Below, in pieces: positions 34,351 to 41,883 of a stretch of 64,000 nt of DNA. Numbering within the stretch: position 1 is the first letter of the stretch; the number at the start of each line of letters is the position of its first letter. Made by a program: the position numbers and the translations under genes. A model generated the notes under the pieces. The model did no database searches and was not told the origin of the DNA. It saw only the letters and a program-made list of their open reading frames with translations. The stretch spans positions 22,716 to 86,715 of the forward strand of contig BMUX01000026.1 in NCBI GenBank assembly GCA_014650415.1, written 5' to 3'. The stretch is from Streptomyces spiroverticillatus (GTDB lineage Bacteria > Actinomycetota > Actinomycetes > Streptomycetales > Streptomycetaceae).

Positions 34351-35091
34351 ATGGAGCACATTATCCGATGTGCCGTGAGAACGATACGCGAGCGATATCA
34401 CGAACCTCTCACGCTCGACGAATTAGCCCACACCGCAATGGTCAGCAAATTTCACTTCCTGCGCACGTTCCGGCGTATTACGGGCGTCACGCCCGGCCGT
34501 TTCCTGAGCGCCGTGCGACTCCACGAGGCGAAGATCCTGCTGGCGTCCACCTCGCTGAACGTGAGCGACATAGGAGCACAGGTCGGATACAGCAGCACCG
34601 GCAGCTTCACACGCCGTTTCAGCGAGTCGGTGGGGTGTCCTCCCACGCAGTACCGACGCAGCTTTCCCGCAACCCCGCAGCCCGATTCCTGTGGAATCCC
34701 GATCGCACCGAAAGACACGCGGGCGGAGCGCAAGCCCTCGATCTCGGGCATCGTCAGGAATCCGTACGGCACGGACTCCATCATTCACATCGGCGTGTTC
34801 GAAAGCCCCATCCTGGAACGCTCTCCCGCCGCCCGCGCGACGATCGCGCGCTCCGGCAGGTTCCACATCACCGATGTCCCGCAGGGGACCTGGTACGTGC
34901 ACGCGGTGACCGAGGAGGCCCACCCGCACGGCACAGCGGCGGGCGGTCCTCTGCTCGTCGGTACGGCGGGGCCCGTCACCGTCGGGCCGGAGGGCTGCCC
35001 GACGGTCCAGATGACGCTCCGCCCGCTCGGCTGGGCCAACCCGCCGATCCTCTTCACGCTGTCGGCCGGGTCGAGGGCCCTCGCCTGCTGA
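34351..35091 (+). CDS. AraC-type regulator with N-terminal HTH and C-terminal beta domain (copy 2)
   Basis: 246 residues from ATG 34351 (GAGGGA site); frames starting earlier are non-homologous. Paralogue of 32753-33487: N-terminal AraC HTH pair (LTLDELAHTAMVSKFHFLRTF; VSDIGAQVGYSSTGSFTRRF), then a beta-rich tail with GRFHITDVPQGTWYVHAV aligned to GFWNIDFVPEGVWYLQAV of copy 1. Codon 25 (34423-34425) is TTA, making it bldA-dependent. It may sense a small ligand through the C-terminal domain and control the cluster together with copy 1; this is inference. Confidence 0.87.
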   Translation: MEHIIRCAVRTIRERYHEPLTLDELAHTAMVSKFHFLRTFRRITGVTPGRFLSAVRLHEAKILLASTSLNVSDIGAQVGYSSTGSFTRRFSESVGCPPTQYRRSFPATPQPDSCGIPIAPKDTRAERKPSISGIVRNPYGTDSIIHIGVFESPILERSPAARATIARSGRFHITDVPQGTWYVHAVTEEAHPHGTAAGGPLLVGTAGPVTVGPEGCPTVQMTLRPLGWANPPILFTLSAGSRALAC

Positions 35092-35130
35092 CCGGCAGGG
35101 GCCGGCCCCCGGCAGCCCCCGCTCGCATCG

Positions 35131-35160
35131 GGCGTCAGAAGCTGTGGCGTCAGAAGCTGT
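35131..35160. repeat. 15-bp perfect tandem duplication at DoxX stop
   Basis: GGCGTCAGAAGCTGT occurs twice back to back (35131-35145, 35146-35160) and covers the last codons and stop of the DoxX gene. A recent slippage event with no effect on the protein. Confidence 0.8.
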
Positions 35161-35524
35161 ACGGACCGAAGCGCCCCCAGGCGACGAAGGCGGCCAGGGC
35201 CAGCAGCACGACGTTGAGCCCGATGGCGGAGCCCTCCTTGCGGCGCGCGTGGACGACAGCCGCTCCCGCCATCGTGACGGCCAGCCCGGTGGCGGCGAGC
35301 GGCACGAGGACGGGGGCGATGTCGACCAGCGGGGGCAGCACGAGCCCGATGGCGGCGAGCACCTCGACCGCTCCGAGCGCCTTCACCACGCCCGACGAGA
35401 AGTCGCCGACCCACGGCATGCCGCCGCTCGCCAGCTCCTCCTTGGGCTTGGCGACCTTCATCAGGCCGACGAGGGCGAACGCGAGGGCGAGAACTCCCGC
35501 AACGATCCACAGGGCGACGTTCAT
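35150..35524 (-). CDS. DoxX-family membrane protein
   Basis: 124 residues, ATG 35524 after AAAGGAAG. Four hydrophobic spans, with KVAKPKEEL after the first and the WVGDFSSGVVKALGAVEVLAAIGLVLPP core typical of DoxX-like proteins. It is probably unrelated to product assembly; some relatives act in thiol or redox stress. Transcribed away from AraC copy 2, with convergent ends. Confidence 0.85.
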   Translation of the reverse strand: MNVALWIVAGVLALAFALVGLMKVAKPKEELASGGMPWVGDFSSGVVKALGAVEVLAAIGLVLPPLVDIAPVLVPLAATGLAVTMAGAAVVHARRKEGSAIGLNVVLLALAAFVAWGRFGPYSF

Positions 35525-35763
35525 GGTGTGACTTCCTTTGCTTTCCGAGAGGTGATCAGGGGTAAAACACCCGGGCGCCGGCAGCGCCCGGGAGACAGAA
35601 GGGGATCTTCAACCCGTCGACCTGGCAGCTGACGCGTAGTCATGTGGCCTACGTGGCAAGGAAGTTGACGCACAACCGGTGCGATCGGCCTGCGCCTGCC
35701 GGCCGATCGCACCGGCTTGCACACGCCGCGGTCATCCGCTCCCCGGGACCGGCGGCAGGCTCC
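35525..35763. other. 239-bp spacer with terminator, no gene
   Basis: Holds the DoxX leader and a strong hairpin (35676-35715). No coding frame with a ribosome site. Confidence 0.6.
35676..35715 (-). terminator. 15-bp stem hairpin terminator
   Basis: CCGGTGCGATCGGCC at 35676-35690 pairs perfectly with 35701-35715 around a ten-base loop. It follows the stop of the broken gene at 35764 and precedes DoxX. Confidence 0.75.
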
Positions 35764-36219
35764 TCACACCTTCCCGTCGATGGGGGCGCGGACGAAGGCG
35801 TAGGCGCGGTCCCCGACCCTGCGCCCCATGTCCCAGGACACCTCGACGGCCGCCACCACGGACGAGCCGGACGGGTACTCCGGGTGGTCAGGGGTGTTCA
35901 GGCAGCTCGGCCACGGGTCGGCGGGTATCCGTACGGTGCGGTGGTCGCGCGCCAGAGGGCCGAGGACTGCGGCAGGAGTGCGGCGTACATGCAGTAGGTG
36001 GTGTACATCAGCGCGATGTTGCGGTGCTTGGTGGTCGCCCGCTCGCTTACCGGACGGTGTCCGAGGCCCCCGTGGATGCCGGTCGCGGTCGGCGGCCGGG
36101 GCCGACTGTGCCGCCGGGCCCAGGGCATCGGCCGCGAGAAATCCGGCGCCTCCGGCAATTCCGAACAGCACCTGACGGCGCGGTGCCGTTTTTCTTCGTA
36201 AGCCTTTTCCTTGACTCAT
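35764..36219 (-). pseudogene. Remnant of a Tat-exported PAP2/vanadium-haloperoxidase-like protein
   Basis: ATG 36219 has an excellent CAGGAGA site and opens a twin-arginine signal (PRRQVLFGIAGGAGFLAADAL). After about residue 45 the frame turns into arginine/histidine-rich nonsense, while the next frame (to 35898) reads naturally as TKHRNIALMYTTYCMYAALLP. Near the end the original frame becomes protein-like again: TPDHPEYPSGSSVV, then WDMGRRVGDRAYAF. HPEYPSG(H)S and the terminal GRRVG segment are the first and last conserved parts of PAP2/vanadium haloperoxidases. The total of about 151 codons is a fraction of the normal 400 or more. So it looks like a decayed gene with compensating frameshifts and an internal deletion. 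Family assignment is tentative. Confidence 0.5.
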
Positions 36220-36520
36220 GTGAATCTCCTGAGTTGCCGCGGACGTCGGACGTACCGCTGTACTGCTGTACCGCCGTACTGCGCGACGACCTTCACGGGC
36301 GAGGCTCGGGATGTCTTCGCTTCCCTTGCTCAGGGCAGGCTGACAGTCGCCTTCCGGGATTTCCGCCCACGCCCGAATAACCGCGACCGAATATCTCCCT
36401 CCGCACCTCGCGCGTACGGATATTCCGGCTGCCGAGAGGGGGCGCGGGCGGCGAGGGGGCCGCCCGCACCCCCCTCGGGGCAGGCACTCGCCCACTCACA
36501 AGAGGGAGACACTAGAGCCA
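36220..36520. other. 301-bp spacer, no gene
   Basis: Contains the leader of the broken Tat gene and, near 36436-36476, the terminator of the SagB fusion gene. No supported coding frame. Confidence 0.55.
36436..36476 (-). terminator. GC-rich hairpin after SagB fusion gene
   Basis: GAGGGGGCGCGGGCGGC at 36436-36452 pairs with 36459-36476 with about one mismatch and a short loop. It lies 45 bases beyond the stop of the 36521 gene. Confidence 0.65.
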
Positions 36521-38275
36521 TCATATAGTAACGTCTCCCCTCGCCGCAGGGGGCGGCGGCTGCACCACGCCCACGAGATGGACGTAGACCACGGACGAAT
36601 TGACACCGTCGAGCGCCAGCGCCTCGTTCACGGTGTCGTCGTAGAACCCGCCGAGCCCTACCGAGGACTTGCCCAGCCACGTCGCGACGAGTGCCAGGTT
36701 CTGTGCGAGGTGGCCGCTCTCCTGCAGGACGAGACGATAGGAGCGCAGCCCGTAATGGAGACGCTGGAACGTCAGGTCCGCCACCGTGAAGATCCACAGC
36801 GGGCAGTCGTCGACGTGCAGGTTCCCGCCCGCCTTGGGCGGAAAGCTCACCCTGGGGTCCGTGGCGGGCGCCATCCGCATCAGATCGGCGCAGATGTCCC
36901 GGTCGCCGAGCTGTTCCAGGGCGTGGCCCTGCGGGTCGTACAGGTACGTCCCGCGCGGCAGCCCGGCGACGTCATGGCAGTAGAGCAGGACGCGCAAGGG
37001 GTAGCGCGTACCGCCACTGGGGTAGGGCCGCACCGGGTACGCCTCGTCCGCCCCCGGCATGGTCTTCTGCGCGGTGACGCCCGCCGCGTGGTGGAGCAGC
37101 GTGCCGAGTTCGCCGAGCGTGACCGGGCCGCCGTAGTAGCCGTACGCACTGCGTCGTTCGAGGAGCACCTGCTCGAACGGCAGGACGTCCGGGCCGGACG
37201 GAACGTGCCGCTCCAGTTCGATCCGCGCCAGCACCGGCCCGAGCTCCTGGCGTCCCACGTCCCTGGCGCCCGGCATGTCGGGGCGCTGGTCCATCAGCCG
37301 GGCGCCGAAGTACTTGCCGTACTCGTGGGTCAGCCGGTCGACCGCGGCCGGGGAGTCGGCGAAGTAGGGCTCGCGCGGCCCCGGCGAGACGAGGTCCATC
37401 GACACCAGCCAGGCCGCGTACGCCTCGTCGAGGGCGTCGAGGCCGAGCTGGCCGAAGAGCCGCCGGGCGAAGGCCCGCAGCACCTCGCCGGGAGGCAGCT
37501 CCAGCTCGCCCGCCTCCCGCAGCAGCCCCAACGGGGCCAGCAGCGCGCATTGTTGCTGGTACCACGCCCCCGTCGTGGTCGTGGGCCTGGCGGTCTCCTC
37601 GCGGGTGACGGCGTGCCGACGTCGCCACTCCGCCTCGTTGCGGAAGTGGTCCTGCTCGGCCCGGCCGCGGGCGTCCGCCACGTCCACGGTGCCGGCCAGC
37701 ACGGACGCGTGGCCGCGCAGCCATGCGACGGCGGCGCGCGGCTCGGGCTCCGCCGCCAGGGCCGAGGCGAGCAGCAGTGCGGCGGCGGCGCGCAGCCTCT
37801 TCTCCCGCGAGGGCGCAGCCCGGATCACCTCGACGGCGACGCGCGTGGCAGCCCCGAAGTGCGGTGCGCAGAGCGCGAGTCCGGCGGCCCCGCCGAAGGG
37901 GGCCGCGTCCGGCTCGTAGGGGAACTCGGAGGACTCCGGGACCCGGCCTTCGGCGTCCGCGGCCGCGCGCACCGCCTCGGCAAGATCTGCCGCGCACTTC
38001 TCGTCCGTACTGAGGAGGTGTACGCACAGTCGGCCGCCGTCGAGGGCCGTGCGCTCGGGGAACCAGCCCGTCAGGTCGCCGGCGGCGGTCCGGGCGGCCG
38101 CCCAGGGGGCAACGACGGTGAGGAGCAGGCGTTCGGCACGCCCCGCCTCCTCACCGAGGTCCTTGCCGACGCCCACGTCGTCGTTCTTGTCGATGTCCTT
38201 GTCGAGGGCTATGTGCAGAGAACGCCAGGAAGTCGGTGCATTCTCCGGTCCGCGAATTCCGGCCACGGTTGTCAT
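36521..38275 (-). CDS. SpaB_C domain - SagB-type dehydrogenase fusion
   Basis: 584 residues from ATG 38275 (GGATGG upstream; an ATG at 38287 is possible). Residues about 15-200 match the C-terminal domain of lantibiotic/thiopeptide dehydratases (ERLLLTVVAPW, GWFPERTALDGGRLCVHL, FPYEPDAAPFGGAAGLAL). From about 375 a SagB/ThcOx nitroreductase-fold FMN domain follows: LLERRSAYGYYGGPVTLGEL, PYPSGGTRYPLR, YRLVLQESGHLAQNLALVA, GGFYDD. SagB oxidases convert thiazolines/oxazolines to thiazoles/oxazoles. The fusion type is known from thiopeptide RiPP clusters, yet no YcaO, precursor peptide or full dehydratase is nearby. Because the NRPS genes here make Cys-derived rings and carry no Ox domain, this enzyme may oxidise them in trans. 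That is inference. Confidence 0.85.
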   Translation of the reverse strand: MTTVAGIRGPENAPTSWRSLHIALDKDIDKNDDVGVGKDLGEEAGRAERLLLTVVAPWAAARTAAGDLTGWFPERTALDGGRLCVHLLSTDEKCAADLAEAVRAAADAEGRVPESSEFPYEPDAAPFGGAAGLALCAPHFGAATRVAVEVIRAAPSREKRLRAAAALLLASALAAEPEPRAAVAWLRGHASVLAGTVDVADARGRAEQDHFRNEAEWRRRHAVTREETARPTTTTGAWYQQQCALLAPLGLLREAGELELPPGEVLRAFARRLFGQLGLDALDEAYAAWLVSMDLVSPGPREPYFADSPAAVDRLTHEYGKYFGARLMDQRPDMPGARDVGRQELGPVLARIELERHVPSGPDVLPFEQVLLERRSAYGYYGGPVTLGELGTLLHHAAGVTAQKTMPGADEAYPVRPYPSGGTRYPLRVLLYCHDVAGLPRGTYLYDPQGHALEQLGDRDICADLMRMAPATDPRVSFPPKAGGNLHVDDCPLWIFTVADLTFQRLHYGLRSYRLVLQESGHLAQNLALVATWLGKSSVGLGGFYDDTVNEALALDGVNSSVVYVHLVGVVQPPPPAARGDVTI

Positions 38276-38600
38276 TCCGTCATCCATCCCTGGTGCACAG
38301 ATACACGCGCAATGGATCGATTGCGCATCGGAATGGGTGACGATAGCCCCGTCCGCGACGGCACCACAAGGGCTCCGGACCTTCGACGAGAAAAGCAATC
38401 TGGGATATTCCCGCAAGAGTTCCGTCATGCAAAACTGCCCGTCAGGGCACATGGGGGGTGATGTTTCCTCGAAAAGGCCCGGGCTCGATTTCCGGAAGGT
38501 TTGCACTCGCCGAGTCCGGCGGCGATGAACGTGGCAGAAGACATCTTCCCTGGCTCTCCAGGAGAGGGCCCGGAACACCAGCTCGGGGAGAAACGCGGAC
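38276..38600. other. 325-bp divergent control region
   Basis: Lies between the SagB fusion (minus) and the FAD monooxygenase operon (plus). Contains a 20-bp inverted repeat (38307-38326). The only small frames lack ribosome sites. It should carry promoters in both directions. Confidence 0.55.
38307..38326. promoter_or_regulatory. 20-bp inverted repeat GCGCAAT-N6-ATTGCGC
   Basis: Perfect seven-base arms around a GATC-containing centre, located about 35-50 bases upstream of the SagB fusion start. It is a good candidate operator for a dimeric regulator. Confidence 0.5.
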
Positions 38601-39779
38601 ATGAAGTCGATCAAAGTAATCATCGTCGGCGGAGGGATCGGCGGGCTCGCTCTCGCCGTCGCCCTGCGCGAGCGGGGCATCAGCTCCGAAGTGTTCGAGC
38701 GGGCGGGCGATTTCGGCAACACCGGCTCCGGCATCGAGCTCACACCCAACGGCGTCAAGTCGGTGGACTGCATCAGCCCCCGGCTCGGCGAAGAGGTACG
38801 GGCCTCGGGCTGGTCCAGCGAGCGGCACTGCCAGGACATGCCGATCATGTCCTGGGACGGCAAGCTCCTCAAAAGCCGGGAGGTCGCGAACTTCCCCGCG
38901 AAGTGGGGTGCGCCGATGATCGGCATCCGCCGTGCCGACCTGCACCGCATCCTGGCCGAGGCGGTGCAGCGGCCGGGCCGGGCCGAGGTGACGGTCCATC
39001 ACCGGGCCAAGGTGTGCGAGGCGTACAACACGGGCGACACCGCCACCGTGCTGCTGTCCGACGGGCGCAAGGCCACCGGTGACCTGGTGGTCGGCGCGGA
39101 CGGAGTGCGCTCCACCCTGCGGACGCTCGTCGCGGGTGATGTGCAGCCGCGCTACCTCGGGTTCACTTCGATCCGCGGCATATCCAAGCGGCCTGCCCAG
39201 CACGGCGACGGCTTCGTCTTCGTCGGACCGGGCGGGCACTTCTTCGCCGAGGCGTTCAGCGACACCCGGCTCTTCTGGACGGCCACCGTCAACGCCCCCG
39301 AACACTCCTGGCCCCGCAAGCCGATGGAGCAGGCCAGGGCGGATCTCCTGCGGCTGTGGGGCGACTGGTCGCCCCCGCTGGCGGAGACGGTCGAGTCCTG
39401 CGCCGTGGAGGACATGGTCGTCACCGATGTGCACGACTGTCCGCCCCTCAAGCGCTGGCACACGGGCAGGCTCGTCCTGCTCGGTGACGCCGCGCACCCG
39501 ATCGGCCCGGTCCTGGGCCAGGGGGCCAACATGGCGCTGGAGGACGTCGCGAGCCTGGCGAGTCTGCTGGCCGAGCACCACGTGCCCGCCGCGCTGCGCC
39601 AGTACGGGCGCGTCCGCTCCCAGCGCGCCAACAAGATCGTCCAGCACTCCCGGCTGATCGCCCGGCTGGGGCACACGACCAATCCCCTGGTGGGGCGGGT
39701 CCGCGACGCGCTGATCAAGTCCATGAAGCGGCGCGAGGACACCTACCGGGACAAGGAACTCTTCAACTACAACCCGTGA
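38601..39779 (+). CDS. FAD-dependent aromatic-hydroxylase-like monooxygenase
   Basis: 392 residues, ATG 38601 (GGGGAG ten bases upstream). Class A flavoprotein monooxygenase: GGGIGG at 10-15, the DG motif in VVGADGVRSTLR, and the GD motif in LLGDAAHPIGPVLGQGANMALEDV. The last about 60 residues are basic. Resembles salicylate/urate-hydroxylase-type enzymes that use NAD(P)H and O2. First gene of a three-gene plus-strand operon with a methyltransferase and a glycosyltransferase, so it is likely a tailoring hydroxylase whose new hydroxyl may be methylated or glycosylated. Confidence 0.9.
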   Translation: MKSIKVIIVGGGIGGLALAVALRERGISSEVFERAGDFGNTGSGIELTPNGVKSVDCISPRLGEEVRASGWSSERHCQDMPIMSWDGKLLKSREVANFPAKWGAPMIGIRRADLHRILAEAVQRPGRAEVTVHHRAKVCEAYNTGDTATVLLSDGRKATGDLVVGADGVRSTLRTLVAGDVQPRYLGFTSIRGISKRPAQHGDGFVFVGPGGHFFAEAFSDTRLFWTATVNAPEHSWPRKPMEQARADLLRLWGDWSPPLAETVESCAVEDMVVTDVHDCPPLKRWHTGRLVLLGDAAHPIGPVLGQGANMALEDVASLASLLAEHHVPAALRQYGRVRSQRANKIVQHSRLIARLGHTTNPLVGRVRDALIKSMKRREDTYRDKELFNYNP

Positions 39780-39843
39780 GGTCCTCCGGGAGCCCCCGCA
39801 CACCCCACCCCGACCACCCGCTCTGCGACCACGGAGGAAGACC

Positions 39844-40629
39844 ATGACCAACCTCGCCGACTACGTGTTCCACAACGTGCCCGCCCAGCTGACTCCGCTC
39901 CAGGAGTTCCTCGACCCCTTCACCCGCGGCGAACTGGCCGAGATCCAGCCGGCTGCGGGCGGCCACTTCCTCGACGTCGGCGCCGGGGGCGGCTCGGTGA
40001 CGCGGATGCTGTCGGAGCTCGCGGGCGAGTCCGGCCGTGTCGATGCGGTCGACCAGGACACGCACATGGTGCCCGAGGGCCCCAACATCACGATTCACAC
40101 GCAGGACCTCAGCTCGGGCGAGCCGTTGGCGGCGCAGGGCCCGTTCGATCTCGTCCACGGCCGGCTGCTGACCCATCACCTGGAGAACCGGGTGGAGTTC
40201 GTGCACAGGCTGGCCGGTTCGCTGAAGCCGGGGGGCTGGCTGCTGCTGGGCGAGTTCGTCCGCTCGGCCCCCAAGGTGGTGTCCGCGCCGAGCGAGCACC
40301 ACGCCGCCGTCTTCCAGCGGGTGCTGGACGGTCTGTACGACGTGATGACGGCCCGTCACACGCACGGCGGCTGGGGGCACGAGGTCCACCGGACCATGCT
40401 CGACGCGGGCCTCACCGAGGTGCGCACCCGCTGGCACTACGAGAGCTGGACGGGTGGCGGCTACGGCTGCCGGCTGTTCGAGAACAACGTCAGCCAGAAG
40501 CGCGACGCCATGATCGAGGCAGGCTTCGACGCGGCCGACATCGACCTGTTCCTCAAGGACCTGATGCACAACCCCGACATGGTCGTGCGCAGCCACGAGT
40601 TCGTCTCCATCCGCGGCCGGCGGGCCTGA
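39844..40629 (+). CDS. SAM-dependent methyltransferase
   Basis: 261 residues, ATG 39844 behind CGGAGGAAG. Class I Rossmann methyltransferase: motif I FLDVGAGGGSVTRML at about 42-56, then DLVHGRLLTHHL and LKPGGWLLLGEF. This is the type of small-molecule methyltransferase commonly acting on hydroxyl groups. One base separates its stop from the glycosyltransferase start, so the two are tightly coupled. Probable O-methylation of the aglycone or of the sugar; substrate unknown. Confidence 0.9.
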   Translation: MTNLADYVFHNVPAQLTPLQEFLDPFTRGELAEIQPAAGGHFLDVGAGGGSVTRMLSELAGESGRVDAVDQDTHMVPEGPNITIHTQDLSSGEPLAAQGPFDLVHGRLLTHHLENRVEFVHRLAGSLKPGGWLLLGEFVRSAPKVVSAPSEHHAAVFQRVLDGLYDVMTARHTHGGWGHEVHRTMLDAGLTEVRTRWHYESWTGGGYGCRLFENNVSQKRDAMIEAGFDAADIDLFLKDLMHNPDMVVRSHEFVSIRGRRA

Positions 40630-40630
40630 C

Positions 40631-41827
40631 ATGGGCAGCCGAAGCCGTCACATCGCCTTCTTCAACATCCCCGCGCCCGGGCACCTGGCGCCCACCCTCG
40701 CGGTGGTGGAGGAGCTGGTCCGCCGGGGGCACCGGGTGAGTTATCCGGCGACCAAGGAGTTCGCCGAGGAGGTCGCGTCGGCGGGCGCGACCGTCGTTCC
40801 GTACGAGTCCACCATCGACGTGCAGCGCGATTTCCCGCCGGGTACGGACAACTGGCTGGCCAAGGTCCTGCTGGGCGGGGTGCGCGAGGGCATCGCCACC
40901 ACCGCGCTGTTCGACGCCCACTTCGCGAACGACCGCCCGGACGCGGTCGTCTACGACGGCTTCGTACGGTGGATCGGCGAACTGCTCGGGGAGAAGTGGC
41001 GGGTGCCCGCGGTACGGCTCTTCCCGGTGGGGTGCGTCAGCCAGCACGTCACGCAGGCCGCCATCGGCGAGGCCGCCCACACCGAACTCCTGGGCGAGAT
41101 GCAGCGGTACGCGGCCCTGAACGGGGTGGATCCGGACGTGGCCTTCCACCAGCTGAGGGGCGATCCCGAGGCCCTCAAGATCGTCTTCTATCCGCGCAGG
41201 TTCGGCTACGTCGATGCCGAGACCGACGACAAGTTCGTCTTCGTCGGACCCTGCCTGCGCACGGAGGCTCCGCAGGAGGCGTGGCAGCCGCCGTCGAGCG
41301 GGAAGCCGGTGGCCCTGGTCTCGTTGGGCACCAGTTTCAACCAGCAGCCCGAGCTGTTCCGGAGGTGCATCGCGGCCTTCGAGGGGCTGCCGTGGCATGT
41401 GGTCGTCGCGGTGGGACCCAGGGTCGACCCGGCCGACATCGGGACCTTGCCGCCGGACGTCGAGACACACACCTGGCTGCCGTTCCAGTCCGTGCTCGCA
41501 CACGCGGCCCTCACCGTCTGCTCCGGCGGAACCGGGACCGTGATGCAGGCACTGCACGCGGGCACCCCGCTGGTGGTGCTCCCCCAGTTGGGCGCCGCGG
41601 ACAAGCTCGCGCAGCAGCTCGCGGACTTCGGTGTCGCTCGCGTGGTCGGCCGGGACGAGACGTCCACCGCCGCGATACGCGCCGCGGTCCTGGACATCGC
41701 GGCCGATCCCGGCGTCCAGGCCGCGACCCGGGACCTTCAGGAGCACATCCGCGCGTCCGGCGGAGCCGTGCGGGCGGCCGACGAGATCCTTGCCCACGCC
41801 GGACGCGGGGTCGCCGCACGTCCGTGA
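40631..41827 (+). CDS. GT-B glycosyltransferase, macrolide (OleD/OleI-like) family
   Basis: 398 residues, ATG 40631. N-terminal IAFFNIPAPGHLAPTLAVVEELVRRGHRV acceptor half and C-terminal donor half with VSLGTSFNQQPELFRRCIAAF, THTWLPFQSVL and TVCSGGTGTVMQALHAGTPLVVLP. The pattern is closest to the MGT family of OleD/OleI, enzymes that inactivate macrolides with UDP-glucose. It is the only glycosyltransferase in the window, so it is either the transferase for the dimethylamino sugar or a self-resistance enzyme. The usual P450-like helper of DesVII-type transferases is absent. It ends at a 19-bp-stem terminator. Confidence 0.92.
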   Translation: MGSRSRHIAFFNIPAPGHLAPTLAVVEELVRRGHRVSYPATKEFAEEVASAGATVVPYESTIDVQRDFPPGTDNWLAKVLLGGVREGIATTALFDAHFANDRPDAVVYDGFVRWIGELLGEKWRVPAVRLFPVGCVSQHVTQAAIGEAAHTELLGEMQRYAALNGVDPDVAFHQLRGDPEALKIVFYPRRFGYVDAETDDKFVFVGPCLRTEAPQEAWQPPSSGKPVALVSLGTSFNQQPELFRRCIAAFEGLPWHVVVAVGPRVDPADIGTLPPDVETHTWLPFQSVLAHAALTVCSGGTGTVMQALHAGTPLVVLPQLGAADKLAQQLADFGVARVVGRDETSTAAIRAAVLDIAADPGVQAATRDLQEHIRASGGAVRAADEILAHAGRGVAARP

Positions 41828-41840
41828 CGGCACCTGTCCG

Positions 41841-41883
41841 CAGCGGTTCCTGAGCCGGGCTCCACCCGGCTCAGGAACCGCTG
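41841..41883. terminator. Bidirectional terminator, 19-bp perfect stem
   Basis: CAGCGGTTCCTGAGCCGGG (41841-41859), loop CTCCA, and exact complement 41865-41883. Placed between the convergent glycosyltransferase and TetR genes; the right arm overlaps the last codons of the TetR gene (stop at 41871-41873). Confidence 0.9.

Noticed and set aside
38429..38528. Small plus-strand frame near the SagB fusion as a RiPP precursor
   Set aside because: No ribosome site, no leader/core pattern, ends in a run of arginines; it lies in the divergent promoter region.
36220..38600. A hidden thiopeptide or other RiPP cluster around the SagB fusion
   Set aside because: No YcaO, glutamyl dehydratase, precursor or peptidase gene is present within the window.
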